NCBI GenBank assembly: GCA_024224295.1
Contig: JAAENN010000140.1
Coordinates: forward strand, 1-64,000
DNA length: 64,000 nucleotides
Source of the DNA: Shimia sp.
GTDB lineage: Bacteria > Pseudomonadota > Alphaproteobacteria > Rhodobacterales > Rhodobacteraceae
Reading direction: 5' to 3'
Shown here: in pieces, positions 9,068 to 18,978 of the stretch
Position numbering within the stretch: position 1 is the stretch's first letter
Layout: each line of letters starts with the position of its first letter
Notes under the pieces: generated by a model
What the model was told of the DNA's origin: nothing
What the model saw: the letters and a program-made list of their open reading frames with translations, nothing else
Databases searched by the model: none
Made by a program: the position numbers and the translations under genes

Positions 9068-9080
9068 AAAGACGCGCAAC

Positions 9081-9110
9081 AAAAAAGACCGCAGCCGAAG
9101 CTGCGGTCCT
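9081..9110 (-). terminator. Terminator of the membrane cytochrome c gene
   Basis: Read on the minus strand, GACCGCAGC (9108-9100) pairs with GCTGCGGTC (9095-9087) around a TTCG tetraloop, followed directly by a run of six T's. It lies 24 bases past the cytochrome c stop. On the plus strand the same stem lacks a good T-run. Confidence 0.88.
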
Positions 9111-9134
9111 TCAAAGTCATAGAACAAGATAGGT

Positions 9135-9662
9135 TTAGCCGCCGATGGTTGCCAGGTAAGCAATCAGATTGGCACGGTCCTTGGCCTTTTTCAGGCCGGA
9201 GAAAGACATCTTGGTACCAGGTGCAAAGCCCTTTGGGTTGGCCAGGAAGCCGTCGAGGTTTTCATTGGACCACGTATCCGCCACCGCGATCAATTTGCCG
9301 GAGTAGGCAAAGCCATCAACTGAAGCCACGGCACGGTCTACCACTGAGTAAAGATGTGGGCCCGTGCCATTTGCGCCGTCATCAAGTTTGTGGCAAGCCT
9401 TGCACTTGCTAAATACTTTGGCGCCTTTATCCACGTCAGCCGCCGCCAGCAGTTCTTCCAAAGATGGACCTTCTTCAACTTCCGCGGCAGCACTATCGCT
9501 ACCTTCTACTTCGATCACATATGCCTGTTTGGCGTGATCATCACCGTGGCCTTTAGGGCCGGTATGATACAGGATTTCGGCGGTCCAGCCGCCTAGCAGA
9601 AGTACCAGTAGTGAGCCGCAAAGAGCCCCTACCACTTTGGTCATTGTCATCGTGTCGAACAT
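9135..9662 (-). CDS. Membrane-anchored class I cytochrome c (c552/cy type)
   Basis: The 175-residue product has an uncleaved N-terminal anchor (residues about 9-27), an acidic linker, and one haem c domain with CKACH (Cys87, Cys90, His91) and a likely Met ligand in FAPGTKMSFSG. This is the arrangement of cytochrome cy/c552, which carries electrons from the bc1 complex to terminal oxidases while tethered in the periplasm. The cbb3 oxidase encoded at 24374-27783 is a plausible acceptor. ATG 9662 is chosen; nearby in-frame ATGs cannot be excluded. Confidence 0.9.
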   Translation of the reverse strand: MFDTMTMTKVVGALCGSLLVLLLGGWTAEILYHTGPKGHGDDHAKQAYVIEVEGSDSAAAEVEEGPSLEELLAAADVDKGAKVFSKCKACHKLDDGANGTGPHLYSVVDRAVASVDGFAYSGKLIAVADTWSNENLDGFLANPKGFAPGTKMSFSGLKKAKDRANLIAYLATIGG

Positions 9663-9794
9663 GCTACGTTTCCATCTCGTGGCGTTTGTCGGCTATCTAT
9701 CCGCTTCCCCTAAGCGAACGCAAGGTATAGTTACCGCGACGAAATGCCCCCTTTGCGGAAACTCCTGCGAATTTTGGGGGAGAAGAGGGACAAA

Positions 9795-10640
9795 ATGGAC
9801 CAGAAGACCAACCGTATCGCCTTTCAGGGGGAAGCAGGCGCTTACTCCCACGAAGCCTGCCGCAACGCGCGGCCGGATATGGAGGCGATGCCGTGCCGCA
9901 CCTTTGAGGAGGTGATTGAAGCGGTAAAGAGCGGTCAGGCGGATCTGGCGATGTTGCCAATTGAGAACTCCACCTATGGTCGGGTCGCGGACATTCACAG
10001 ACTGTTGCCGGCAAGTGGACTGCACATCATTGACGAAGCTTTTGTGCGCGTACGGATCAGCCTTATGGGGTTGCCGGGGGTGCCAATGGACGAGATCGAC
10101 ACCGTCCGGGCGCATCTGGTGTTGTTGCCGCAGTCGGCCAATTTCCTCAAAGCGCACGGCATGAAGGGTTATTCCGCTGCAGATAGTGCCGGTGCGGCGC
10201 GCGAGTTGGCAGAGCAAAAGACCCGCAACGAAGGTGTGCTGGCGTCTGAGCTTGCGGCTGAGATTTACGGTCTAGATGTATTGGCGCGAGACGTGGAAGA
10301 TCACGGCCATAATACGACACGCTTTTTGATAATGTCGCGCGAGCCTGATTATGCCCGTCGTACAGACCATAAGATGATGACCACCTTTGTGTTTGAAGTG
10401 CGCAACATTCCGGCGGCGCTTTATAAGGCGATGGGTGGTTTTGCCACAAACGGAATCAACATGACCAAGCTGGAAAGCTATATGGTCAACGGCAGCTTTA
10501 CGGCGACCCAGTTTTACGCGGATATTGAAGGTCACCCAGAAGACCGTGCCGTGCAGCTGGCAATGGATGAACTGCGATATTTTACCAACAATGTGTCTAT
10601 TCTGGGCGTGTATCCAGCGGAGCGAGACGCGGTTCGGTAA
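9795..10640 (+). CDS. pheA: Prephenate dehydratase
   Basis: This monofunctional PheA converts prephenate to phenylpyruvate for phenylalanine synthesis. The 281-residue protein begins with the family motif IAFQGEAGAYSHEA, contains IENSTYGRVADIHRLL and the catalytic TRF (in GHNTTRFLIM), and ends in an ACT regulatory domain (TTFVFEVRNIPAALYKAMGG...LESYMV) expected to bind phenylalanine. The start at 9795 follows an AGAGGG RBS; 17 extra codons upstream lack one. It is not linked to tyrA, which lies at 63026. Confidence 0.96.
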   Translation: MDQKTNRIAFQGEAGAYSHEACRNARPDMEAMPCRTFEEVIEAVKSGQADLAMLPIENSTYGRVADIHRLLPASGLHIIDEAFVRVRISLMGLPGVPMDEIDTVRAHLVLLPQSANFLKAHGMKGYSAADSAGAARELAEQKTRNEGVLASELAAEIYGLDVLARDVEDHGHNTTRFLIMSREPDYARRTDHKMMTTFVFEVRNIPAALYKAMGGFATNGINMTKLESYMVNGSFTATQFYADIEGHPEDRAVQLAMDELRYFTNNVSILGVYPAERDAVR

Positions 10641-10833
10641 GGGCTGCGTTTGCTTGTCGCTTTAGCGCGCCATGCAAAGCAAAAAGCGCGGTCATCGGTG
10701 CGGCCAATTGAACAACTGCGGACCCATTTGATGTGAGAGCCCATAGGGCGGCACCGGCACTTTCCCCGCATAAAATCAGGTTTGAGCGCCAAACTGCAGC
10801 TGAGCCCTATATGAGGGTATTGCGCGGCGTTCC

Positions 10834-11301
10834 TCAGGCCATGCGCGCGTAGCGGTCTTCGAGGTCATCGCGTAGTGTTGCCAAGCGTTTTGCCATGCGC
10901 TTGTTCAGATTGCCGCGCGCCAGTTTTAGGGATTGGAGCAGCAGACGAGCGGATAGGGAGTTGGCCCGCATGCCGGACCAGAATTGGATGCGCGTGCGTG
11001 TACGGGATAAGGCGACAAGCTCAATTTTAATGCCGGTTTCCAGACCTTGAAGAATGGCCTTCATTTCGATTTCGTTGGGCGCGTCAAAGCTGGTGATTTC
11101 AATATTGGCTTCCCGCGGTTTGCCGCGAAACTGAAACGCAACTTCCCATTTTGCACCAACACCTGGGTGAGGCAGGGAATCAATTCGGGTGACATCAGCG
11201 CCACGGCGCAACGCGGAGCGTTCATACACCTCAACATCGGTGAGCATCTCGAAAGCCTGTGCAATCGGGACGTCGATATCTTCTCTGCCTGTGAGTTCCA
11301 T
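10834..11301 (-). CDS. SRPBCC (START-like) family protein
   Basis: The 155-residue product has the pattern of the SRPBCC ligand-binding fold: an N-terminal strand, IAQAFEMLTDVEVYERSALR, and alternating beta strands followed by a long C-terminal helix. It is related to the CoxG/polyketide-cyclase-like group, but no specific ligand can be inferred. It lies 41 bases after nudC on the same strand, so the two may be co-transcribed. The AGAGG RBS supports the start. The roughly 190 bases between this gene and pheA contain no convincing gene. Confidence 0.8.
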   Translation of the reverse strand: MELTGREDIDVPIAQAFEMLTDVEVYERSALRRGADVTRIDSLPHPGVGAKWEVAFQFRGKPREANIEITSFDAPNEIEMKAILQGLETGIKIELVALSRTRTRIQFWSGMRANSLSARLLLQSLKLARGNLNKRMAKRLATLRDDLEDRYARMA

Positions 11302-11342
11302 GGTGCCTCTGCGTCCGCTGTTATTTTGGGGACATAGTCGCG

Positions 11343-12317
11343 TTATTCGAGCTTATCCGCAAGCCAGTTCCGAAGCAGGAAGTGCGCAATGGCGCCCTTA
11401 CGGGATGGTTTTAGTTTCGGGTGCTGACCCGAGAACACAGTGAGCATTTCTTCGCGGCTGACCCAGAGGGCATCTTCCAGCTCATGGGGGTCAATCGTGA
11501 TGTCTTCGGTAAGCGCCCGGCCGGCGCAGCCAAACATTAAGGAGGATGGGTAGGGCCAAGGTTGACTGGCAAGGTAGGACACTGGGCCGACTCGGATACC
11601 TGCTTCTTCAAAGACTTCGCGGCGAACGGCGGCTTCTATGGGCTCTCCGGGTTCCACGAACCCTGCAAGCAGAGAGTACATGCCCTCAGGCCATCCAGGA
11701 GAGCGGCCCATCAGCACGTTGTTGCCTTTGGTGATAAGCATAATCACGACGGGATCCGTGCGGGGAAAGTGGGAGGTGTTGCAGGCGGGGCAGTCCCGCT
11801 GCCAACCGGATTGGGCCATGCGGCTTTCTTCGCCGCAATTGGAGCAAAACCTGTGGGAGCGGTGCCAGGCAAAAATCGACCGGGCAGTTGCAGCCAGTTC
11901 CGCATCGCGCGGAGTTAGCTCAGCCATGACGCCGCGTAATTCCGCAAACAAGTGATCGGCGGACAGGGCCGGGTGATGCTGTCGGGTCGGATCAAAGAAT
12001 TGCTGGAGCTTGGCCTCTTCTAGTGCGGGTGGGTTCCACGCGGAAATATCGTGCGCAAACAATGCATGGCCGCGCTCCGATAGACCCAAAAACATGGGGG
12101 GAACCGGCGGAGTCTTGGCCTCTCGAAACAACGGGTGGTCGGTCGGCAAATATGCTAGATTGGTGTTTTTTTCGAAAGAGAACAGGGGTTTGCCACGCCA
12201 AACGGCGATGCTGCGACTGTCTGGACTCATGAGGAGATCATCGGCGCCACTTCCGCGAATCTCAGCGGCACGGTTGAGGTTGGATCCTCCGAAGGTAACG
12301 GTTTCAGCGTGTCGCAT
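11343..12317 (-). CDS. nudC: NAD(+) diphosphatase / RNA NAD-decapping Nudix enzyme
   Basis: NudC cleaves NAD(H) to NMN and AMP and removes NAD caps from RNA. The 324-residue protein contains the zinc ribbon Cys158/Cys161/Cys176/Cys179, the Nudix box (residues 219-241, GFVEPGEPIEAAVRREVFEEAG) and the NudC-specific SQPWPYPSSLM motif just after it. These features together distinguish NudC from other Nudix proteins. The start has only a weak RBS. Confidence 0.95.
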   Translation of the reverse strand: MRHAETVTFGGSNLNRAAEIRGSGADDLLMSPDSRSIAVWRGKPLFSFEKNTNLAYLPTDHPLFREAKTPPVPPMFLGLSERGHALFAHDISAWNPPALEEAKLQQFFDPTRQHHPALSADHLFAELRGVMAELTPRDAELAATARSIFAWHRSHRFCSNCGEESRMAQSGWQRDCPACNTSHFPRTDPVVIMLITKGNNVLMGRSPGWPEGMYSLLAGFVEPGEPIEAAVRREVFEEAGIRVGPVSYLASQPWPYPSSLMFGCAGRALTEDITIDPHELEDALWVSREEMLTVFSGQHPKLKPSRKGAIAHFLLRNWLADKLE

Positions 12318-12545
12318 TGTGGCGTCCAGTCAGAATTGAGGTGGCATATAGACAGGTTGGCTGTCTTCACTCCCTGTATGCATCAAAGCCATCTGTGCCG
12401 GAAGGGTGACATAGACTTCTGATGGCTGTTTGTGATTTGCAATAACTCCAGAATTGCGCACATTGAGGGCACTAGGGTGCGCCAACCGTTGACGGATACG
12501 TGAAATTTTTTCCCCTAGGCGCCTGAAGTAATCTGAGGAACTGTT

Positions 12546-14435
12546 TTGTCACACTTACGCCTGAAAGGGTCTGATAGAGCGCGTGTGGCTCTGCGCATTC
12601 TGGCAACAAGTGATGTGCATGCCGCGATGCTTGATTATGACTACCCCAAAGATTGTGCGACGACGATCGGCTCGCTCGCTCGTGCGGCTTCGGTCATTGA
12701 GGCAGCAAGGGATCAATCGCCCACGACACTTCTGTTTGACAACGGTGATTTTCTGGAAGGCGCAGCGATTGCGGATCCACATGAGGGTGGCGCAGGCAGA
12801 GGCGCGGACCACCCAGTTGTGATGGCGATGAATGCGTTGAACTACGATGCGATCGGGTTGGGAAATCATGAATTCAACATGCGGGCGGAAAACTTGCAGG
12901 CCGCGCTGCGTGCCTTAGAGCCACCTCTATTGTGTGCCAACTTGCATGTGAGCCGAGATAGGGATGCTTTAGTTTATGAGGATTTGTGGCAGCCAAATGC
13001 TGTGTTGGCCCGTTCCTTTGAGGACCAAAATGGCAAAATGCACGAGCTTAAAGTTGGAGTGTTTTCTGTACTACCCCCTCAGGTTGTTTCCTGGGACGCG
13101 TTGCGCATCGCTGGGCGGCTTGTAGCCGAAGATATGTTGGTGGCAGCGCGGCGGCAGGTGGCTGAGTTGCAACGTAACGGGGTCGACCTGATTGTGGCCT
13201 TGGCCCACAGCGGTATCAATACTGACAGTGGTGCCTTAGGATCCGAAAACGTCGCTGTGCCGCTTGCCGAGATTGAAGGCGTAGATGCGGTTGTGGCTGG
13301 GCATGTGCATCGGGTGTTTCCGTCGCCTAGCTTTGGGGTCACTGATGTGGTTGATCCAGTTTCAGGGAAGATACATGGCAAGCCGACAGTAATGCCTGGA
13401 ATGTGTGCCAATCATCTCGGCCAGATAGACCTTCTGTTGGAACAGGGTGAAAAAGGCTGGCGTGTTGTTGAGAGCAAAACGAAAGTACACGATCTGCGCG
13501 GCAGTAGTGGATCGCCGCCGATTGAGGCCCCCTTTATCATTTCGACGGTAAAGGGTGCGCATCAAAAAACGCTACGGTACATGCGGCGCAGGATTGGCGA
13601 GGTGGTCGGGCCAGTGGCGAGCTATTTTTCGATGGTGAAAGACGATTGCGCTTCGCGTTTGGTGGCGGAGGCGAAGTTGGCTTTTACACGACGAGCGTTG
13701 GCTGGGGGTGCATTGGAGGGCATGCCGTTGATAGCATCGGTGGCGCCATTGAAGTGTGGCGGCCGAGCCGGAGCCTCTCATTATGTTGATGTGGCGGCAG
13801 GCGCGGTTACGGCAAGGGTGATTGCTGATATGCAGCCGTTTTCAAATCATATCAGCGTGATTCAGACCTGTGGTCGTGACGTAGTTGAGTGGCTGGAGAA
13901 AGGCTGCGCTGTGTACAATCAACTGTCTGTAGGGGAGGCTGGGCAATTTTTATATGATAGGGAAACGCCAACCTACAATCGAGAGGCTATTTACGGGTTG
14001 TCGTATTCTGTCGATCTGTCGCAGCCGGCGCGCTATGCGATGGACGGTAGTCTAATTAATCCGCAGGCGCGGCGGATTGGGAACATTTGTTGGAAGGGAG
14101 TGCAAATTGCTCCAGAGCAGGAGTTCTTGTTGGTGACTAACGATTATCGCGGCGGCGGTGGAGGTAATTTTCCAGCAGTTGAGCATGGGCGTGTAGTCGA
14201 GGTAGAGCCAACACGTGTTCGGGATGTGCTGGCGCGGCATATAGCACAGACCTCCGGGCGAAGAGATACGACTCTGGAGACTTGGTGCCTGCACCCAATG
14301 TCAGGTGTGAAGGCACTTTTTGATACAGGGCCGGGAGCATTAGCATATATTGACCGCGCAGGCCTGCCAATTCGGGTTTTAGAGGATGTGGAAGGCGGGT
14401 TCATGCGCTTTGAGCTCGACATGGCGCATCTTTAA
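12546..14435 (+). CDS. cpdB: 2',3'-cyclic-nucleotide 2'-phosphodiesterase/3'-nucleotidase family
   Basis: The 629-residue protein has the metallophosphatase blocks ILATSDVHA, LFDNGDFLEG, GLGNHEFN and AGHVH, followed by a 5'-nucleotidase C-terminal domain, as in CpdB. It would hydrolyse 2',3'-cyclic nucleotides and 3'-nucleotides, the end products of RNases. It starts with TTG at 12546, supported by GAGGA six bases upstream. Unlike E. coli CpdB it has no signal peptide, so a cytoplasmic location is likely unless the start is wrong. Confidence 0.9.
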   Translation: MSHLRLKGSDRARVALRILATSDVHAAMLDYDYPKDCATTIGSLARAASVIEAARDQSPTTLLFDNGDFLEGAAIADPHEGGAGRGADHPVVMAMNALNYDAIGLGNHEFNMRAENLQAALRALEPPLLCANLHVSRDRDALVYEDLWQPNAVLARSFEDQNGKMHELKVGVFSVLPPQVVSWDALRIAGRLVAEDMLVAARRQVAELQRNGVDLIVALAHSGINTDSGALGSENVAVPLAEIEGVDAVVAGHVHRVFPSPSFGVTDVVDPVSGKIHGKPTVMPGMCANHLGQIDLLLEQGEKGWRVVESKTKVHDLRGSSGSPPIEAPFIISTVKGAHQKTLRYMRRRIGEVVGPVASYFSMVKDDCASRLVAEAKLAFTRRALAGGALEGMPLIASVAPLKCGGRAGASHYVDVAAGAVTARVIADMQPFSNHISVIQTCGRDVVEWLEKGCAVYNQLSVGEAGQFLYDRETPTYNREAIYGLSYSVDLSQPARYAMDGSLINPQARRIGNICWKGVQIAPEQEFLLVTNDYRGGGGGNFPAVEHGRVVEVEPTRVRDVLARHIAQTSGRRDTTLETWCLHPMSGVKALFDTGPGALAYIDRAGLPIRVLEDVEGGFMRFELDMAHL

Positions 14436-14464
14436 AAAGTTGGGCCGCAATTGTAGAGGCCGGC

Positions 14465-14493
14465 TTGCATCTTCAATCTGATCCGCCTATATC
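14465..14493 (+). promoter_or_regulatory. Housekeeping sigma promoter for the SRP RNA
   Basis: TTGCAT (14465-14470) and TATATC (14488-14493) are separated by 17 bases, which would start transcription near 14500, exactly at the 5' end of the predicted SRP RNA. Confidence 0.7.
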
Positions 14494-14499
14494 GCCTTT

Positions 14500-14612
14500 C
14501 GAGAGGTTGGCGCGGGCGAGCGCCTCGCCAACCCGGTCAGATCCGGAAGGAAGCAGCCGTAACGAGCCCCGCTTGGGTCGTTGTCCAGCCTCTCACCCTC
14601 CATCCCTTTTTT
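14500..14612 (+). ncRNA. ffs: Signal recognition particle RNA (4.5S type)
   Basis: The conserved domain IV loop is present around 14535-14563 (GGTCAGATCCGGAAGGAAGC, followed by AGCCGTAACGA), the binding site for the Ffh protein. The ends pair: GAGAGGTTGG (14501-14510) with CCAGCCTCTC (14585-14594). This gives a hairpin of about 95 bases typical of short bacterial SRP RNA. Six T's at 14607-14612 complete termination. SRP RNA with Ffh and FtsY targets membrane proteins. The 224 bases from here to yejA hold no gene I can support. Confidence 0.95.
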
Positions 14613-14835
14613 CCACATTGTGATCCTGTGCCGGTATTTCGACGGTTCCGGCGTCTGCTTTTGCTCGCAGAGAGACCGGGCGATACGTAGAAAGTATGAA
14701 TGAAAGCAATAATTTGCCCATGTCAGGTGGAATCACGGCCTGTTGATACATTCCGAACTTGAATGTTGTTGCCCACCGCCTTTAGCTTGAAAGGAAGAAT
14801 TCCGCTGACACGCGCGCAGGCGCAGGAGGGGCCAA

Positions 14836-16779
14836 ATGAAAGAAAAGACAATCAAAATTGCCGGGCCAATGTTTGATCGCCGCGGAGCGCTGCGATTGAT
14901 GGGCGGAAGTGCGTTGTCGATTGGCGCTGGATTAGGCGGCGGTATGGCTTGGGCCAATGAAGATGAGATCATCCGCTCGCATGGCTATTCTTTCTTTGGC
15001 GATTTGCAGTATCCAGCGGATTATCCTCATTTTGACTACGTGAACCCTAACGCGCCCAAAGGCGGTACGATCACCTTGAGCACACGTGGTACCTTTGATG
15101 GGTTCAATAGGTATTCATGGAAAGGGGGCAACCCGGAAAGCTACGCTGGCGTTGTTGCCGAAAGCATGTTTGCTGAAATGCCGTGGGGAGGTGGTGCCCC
15201 GGCGGACTCGATCACAGATAGCTATTGTTTGATCGCCAAAGAGGTGGAGTACCCCAAGAGCAAAGAGTGGTGTGTTTTCCACATGCGTGACGATGTGGTG
15301 TTCAGCGATGGTTCTCCCCTTCGGGCGCAGGATGCAGCGTTTACCCATAACCTTTTCTTGGAACAAGCTATCCGCTCTTATGCGCGATCTGTGAAAGAAC
15401 GGATTACCGGCGTGGAGGTGATTGACGATCACACGCTTAAATACACGTTCGCTGATGGGATTTCACGCCGTTCTTTGGTGGGGCAAGTGGGCGGAACGCC
15501 GATCTTCTCAGAGGCTTGGTACAAGGAAACCGGCGAGCGGTTGGATGAACCCTCCACCTTGGCACCGTTGGCCTCAGGGCCCTATCAAGTTGGCGACTAT
15601 GAGTTTAACCGCTACGTCGAGTATGTCCGTAATCCAAATTACTGGGCCTGGGATCACCCGGCCAATGTTGGACGTTTTAACTTTGACAAAGTTCGGATTG
15701 AGTACTTCACCGATGCGACAGCGGAATTTGAAGCCTTCAAGGCAGGTGAGTTCACGTTTCGCTCTGAAGGCTCCACCAAGCGCTGGGCGACAGGGTATGA
15801 CTTCCCTGGCATTACAAACGGCACGGTGAAGAAAGAGGCCTTGCCAAGCGGATCCGCGCCAGCGAATTTCGGCATGATCTACAACACTTTGCGTGCGCCG
15901 TTGGATAACCGCGATGTGCGTCACGCGCTGTCATTGGCATTTAACTACGAATGGGTGCGTGAATCCCTTCAATATGAGCTGACCACGCAGCGAAGTTCCT
16001 ACGCAGAGGGACAAGAGTGGGAAGCCAAAGGCAAGCCGGAGGGGGCTGAGCTAGAACTTCTCAAATCCCTTGGGGATGTGGTGCCTGCGGAGATGCTGAC
16101 AGAGGAAGCCGTACTGCCGCACACTTCCAAGGCATCCAACCCAATTGATCGGCGCAACAAGCGCGCGGCGCTTAAGCTGTTTGAAAAAGCTGGCTGGACC
16201 GTGAATGACACTGGGCTAATGGTAGACGGTGACGGAAATCAGATGTCGCTTGATTGCCTGGTGATCGCGACCTGGGACGAGACCCGTTTGGCTCTTATTG
16301 AGACCTATGTGAAAACTCTGGCGAATTGGGGCATAGAAGTCAAAGCAGATAAGGTGGATAGTGCGCAGGCGCAGCAGCGATGGATCGATAAAGACTACGA
16401 TATGATCTACAACCGCTATCGCTCTTTTGCGGCCGCAGGCACTGGGTTGCGCCAGATGTTCGGTTCCAAAACCGCAGAAGTATCCACTTATAACCCTGCA
16501 GCACTGCGTAGCCCGGTTGTGGATGCGATCATTGATGCGGCACTGGCGACCACAACGCGGCAAGATGAAGTTGTTGCGCTGACGGCGTTGGACCGCGCAT
16601 TGCGGTATGAACGCATCGTGGCGCATGCAGGCTATGTCGGAGAGAGCTGGGTGTCTTACTTTGACATGTATGGAAGGCCCGACGAGCTGCCGCCGTATTC
16701 GACCGGTGTGCTGGATTTCTGGTGGTACGACAAAGAGAAGCATGAGGCGTTGATCGCCTCTGGCGCGTTGCGGAAGTAA
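14836..16779 (+). CDS. yejA: Peptide ABC transporter substrate-binding protein (YejA-like)
   Basis: The 647-residue protein belongs to extracellular solute-binding family 5. It has a Tat-like signal ([11 protein letters not shown], Arg15-Arg16) with cleavage expected after AWA40, then [20 protein letters not shown] and [10 protein letters not shown] typical of the YejA branch. It would capture oligopeptides or microcin C-like peptide-nucleotides in the periplasm and deliver them to YejBEF. The RBS GGAGGGG is strong. The permease gene begins four bases after its stop. Confidence 0.93.
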   Translation: MKEKTIKIAGPMFDRRGALRLMGGSALSIGAGLGGGMAWANEDEIIRSHGYSFFGDLQYPADYPHFDYVNPNAPKGGTITLSTRGTFDGFNRYSWKGGNPESYAGVVAESMFAEMPWGGGAPADSITDSYCLIAKEVEYPKSKEWCVFHMRDDVVFSDGSPLRAQDAAFTHNLFLEQAIRSYARSVKERITGVEVIDDHTLKYTFADGISRRSLVGQVGGTPIFSEAWYKETGERLDEPSTLAPLASGPYQVGDYEFNRYVEYVRNPNYWAWDHPANVGRFNFDKVRIEYFTDATAEFEAFKAGEFTFRSEGSTKRWATGYDFPGITNGTVKKEALPSGSAPANFGMIYNTLRAPLDNRDVRHALSLAFNYEWVRESLQYELTTQRSSYAEGQEWEAKGKPEGAELELLKSLGDVVPAEMLTEEAVLPHTSKASNPIDRRNKRAALKLFEKAGWTVNDTGLMVDGDGNQMSLDCLVIATWDETRLALIETYVKTLANWGIEVKADKVDSAQAQQRWIDKDYDMIYNRYRSFAAAGTGLRQMFGSKTAEVSTYNPAALRSPVVDAIIDAALATTTRQDEVVALTALDRALRYERIVAHAGYVGESWVSYFDMYGRPDELPPYSTGVLDFWWYDKEKHEALIASGALRK

Positions 16780-16783
16780 TCCG

Positions 16784-17872
16784 GTGGGTGCCTATATCCT
16801 CCGACGACTATTGCTTGTGATCCCAACGCTACTTGGGGTCATGATCATCAACTTCACGTTGGTGCAGTTTGTGCCAGGTGGGCCTGTGGAGCAGGTGCTT
16901 GCCAAAATGCAGGGGGAGGGTGATGTATTCTCCGGCTTTGCAGGCGGTGGCGATGATGTGGCCACGGAGGAGACCTTTGGCTCGGACAGTGAATACTTGG
17001 GCGCGCGTGGCTTGCCCAAAGAGTTCATTGAGGAGCTGGAGAAAGAGTTTGGCTTTGATAAGCCGCCTTTGGAACGCTTCTTGACGATGATGGGCAACTA
17101 TATGCGGTTGGATTTTGGCGAGAGCTATTTCCGCAAAATCAGTGTGACTGATCTGGTTCTGGAGAAAATGCCGGTGTCGATAACGCTGGGACTTTGGTCG
17201 ACGCTCATTGCTTATCTGGTGTCCATACCGTTGGGCATTCGCAAGGCTGTGAAAGACGGCACGCCGTTTGATACCTGGACGTCTGGCGCAATTATTGTGG
17301 GCTATGCTATTCCGGGGTTCCTGTTTGCGATCATGCTTTTGGTTTTGTTTGCCGGTGGCTCCTATTGGAAGATCTTCCCATTGCGCGGATTGACGTCGGA
17401 TAACTTTGAAGACCTGACGATGATCGGAAAAGTGCTGGATTACTTCTGGCACATCACATTGCCGGTTTTGGCCTCGACTATCGCGGCCTTTGCGACCCTG
17501 ACGTTGCTGACCAAGAACAGCTTTCTGGATGAGATCAAGAAGCACTACGTGATGACAGCGCGGGCCAAAGGTCTGACAGAAAAACGGGTGCTTTACGGCC
17601 ACGTGTTCCGCAACGCCATGTTGATTGTGATTGCAGGTTTTCCGGCGGTGTTTATTGGCGTGTTCTTTGGCGGCTCTGTTCTGATCGAGACGATCTTCTC
17701 GCTCGACGGCCTTGGCAGGCTGGGCTTTGAGGCCGCCGTGGCACGGGACTATCCGGTGATTTTTGGCACGTTGTTTGTCTTTGGTCTGATCGGCTTGGTC
17801 GTCGGGATCCTGTCCGACCTGATGTATGTGTTTGTGGATCCGCGGATTGATTTTGAGAAGAGGGAAGGCTGA
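16784..17872 (+). CDS. yejB: Peptide ABC transporter permease YejB
   Basis: The 362-residue inner-membrane protein starts with GTG at 16784 and has the permease layout: one N-terminal helix, a long periplasmic insert (about residues 35-120, acidic and Gly-rich), then a binding-protein-dependent transport core with the EAA-like loop ([25 protein letters not shown]). The insert is characteristic of YejB rather than DppB. Its TGA stop overlaps the ATG of yejE by one base. Confidence 0.95.
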   Translation: MGAYILRRLLLVIPTLLGVMIINFTLVQFVPGGPVEQVLAKMQGEGDVFSGFAGGGDDVATEETFGSDSEYLGARGLPKEFIEELEKEFGFDKPPLERFLTMMGNYMRLDFGESYFRKISVTDLVLEKMPVSITLGLWSTLIAYLVSIPLGIRKAVKDGTPFDTWTSGAIIVGYAIPGFLFAIMLLVLFAGGSYWKIFPLRGLTSDNFEDLTMIGKVLDYFWHITLPVLASTIAAFATLTLLTKNSFLDEIKKHYVMTARAKGLTEKRVLYGHVFRNAMLIVIAGFPAVFIGVFFGGSVLIETIFSLDGLGRLGFEAAVARDYPVIFGTLFVFGLIGLVVGILSDLMYVFVDPRIDFEKREG

Positions 17873-18978
17873 TGGCATTGTCTCCTCTGAACCAACGGCG
17901 CTGGAGCAACTTTAAGCGCAATCGTCGGGCTTTTTGGTCTTTGATCATTTTCTCGGTGGTGTTTGTGCTGTCGCTGTTTGCCGAATTTCTCGCAAATGAC
18001 CGGCCGATCCTGATCAACTACCGTGGGGAATTCTATACGCCGATCTTTAACTTTTATCCCGAAACCACCTTTGGCGGAGATTTTAAAACCGAGGCGGTTT
18101 ACACTGATCCTGTGGTGGAATGCCTTATTGCCTCGGGTGGGGTCGAGGATTGTTTCGATATTCCAGAAGAGATGCTGGAACAGATCGACGCCGGCACGTT
18201 TGCGCACGCGGAGTTTGACAAGGGGTGGACGCTTTGGCCGCTGATTCCTTATAGCTATGACACGCCTGTGGACCGGCCCGGTGCGGCGCCTTTGCCACCT
18301 GACAGCCAGAACTGGCTGGGAACGGATGACCGGAAGCGCGATGTGGTCGCGCGGGTGATCTATGGCTTCCGTCTTTCAATTGTCTTTACGTTGGTGGTAA
18401 CCACGGCGGCGAGCCTGATTGGTGTCGCGGCGGGTGCAGTTCAAGGCTACTTCGGCGGTTGGGTCGATCTGATCTTCCAGAGGGTGATCGAGATTTGGGG
18501 CGCGACGCCGAGCCTCTATATCATCATCATCATGTTTGCGATTTTGGGGCGCAGCTTTTGGCTGTTGGTCCTGCTGACGGTGTTGTTCAGTTGGACATCT
18601 TTGGTAGGCGTGGTGCGGGCGGAGTTCTTGCGGGCGCGTAACCTTGAGTATGTGCGCGCAGCCAAGGCGCTGGGCGTGAGCAACCGCGTGATCATGTTCC
18701 GCCATATGTTGCCAAATGCGATGGTGGCGACCGTGACCATGTTGCCGTTTATTGTGACCGGTACGATCAGCACGCTGGCTGGGTTGGATTTCTTGGGCTT
18801 TGGTCTGCCGTCTTCGGCGCCAAGTCTTGGGGAGTTGACCCTTCAAGCGAAACAAAACCTGCAGGCGCCGTGGTTGGCTTTCACCGCGTTTTTCACCTTT
18901 GCCATCATGCTGTCGCTCTTGGTCTTCATCTTTGAAGGCGTGCGGGATGCGTTTGACCCAAGGAAGACATTTTCATGA
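17872..18978 (+). CDS. yejE: Peptide ABC transporter permease YejE
   Basis: The 368-residue second permease contains an N-terminal helix, a periplasmic insert (about residues 45-140) and the transport core with NLEYVRAAKALGVSNRVIMF as its coupling loop. It would pair with YejB to form the channel. It overlaps yejB by one base and yejF by four bases (ATGA), so the operon is tightly coupled. Confidence 0.95.
   Translation: MALSPLNQRRWSNFKRNRRAFWSLIIFSVVFVLSLFAEFLANDRPILINYRGEFYTPIFNFYPETTFGGDFKTEAVYTDPVVECLIASGGVEDCFDIPEEMLEQIDAGTFAHAEFDKGWTLWPLIPYSYDTPVDRPGAAPLPPDSQNWLGTDDRKRDVVARVIYGFRLSIVFTLVVTTAASLIGVAAGAVQGYFGGWVDLIFQRVIEIWGATPSLYIIIIMFAILGRSFWLLVLLTVLFSWTSLVGVVRAEFLRARNLEYVRAAKALGVSNRVIMFRHMLPNAMVATVTMLPFIVTGTISTLAGLDFLGFGLPSSAPSLGELTLQAKQNLQAPWLAFTAFFTFAIMLSLLVFIFEGVRDAFDPRKTFS

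Noticed and set aside
10641..10833. Possible minus-strand gene between pheA and the SRPBCC gene
   Set aside because: The only frames there run into pheA antisense and have Arg/Ser-rich shadow composition; no RBS or motif supports them.
16829..17878. Long minus-strand frame (349 codons) opposite yejB
   Set aside because: Fully antisense to a motif-supported permease; composition and lack of domains indicate a codon-bias shadow.
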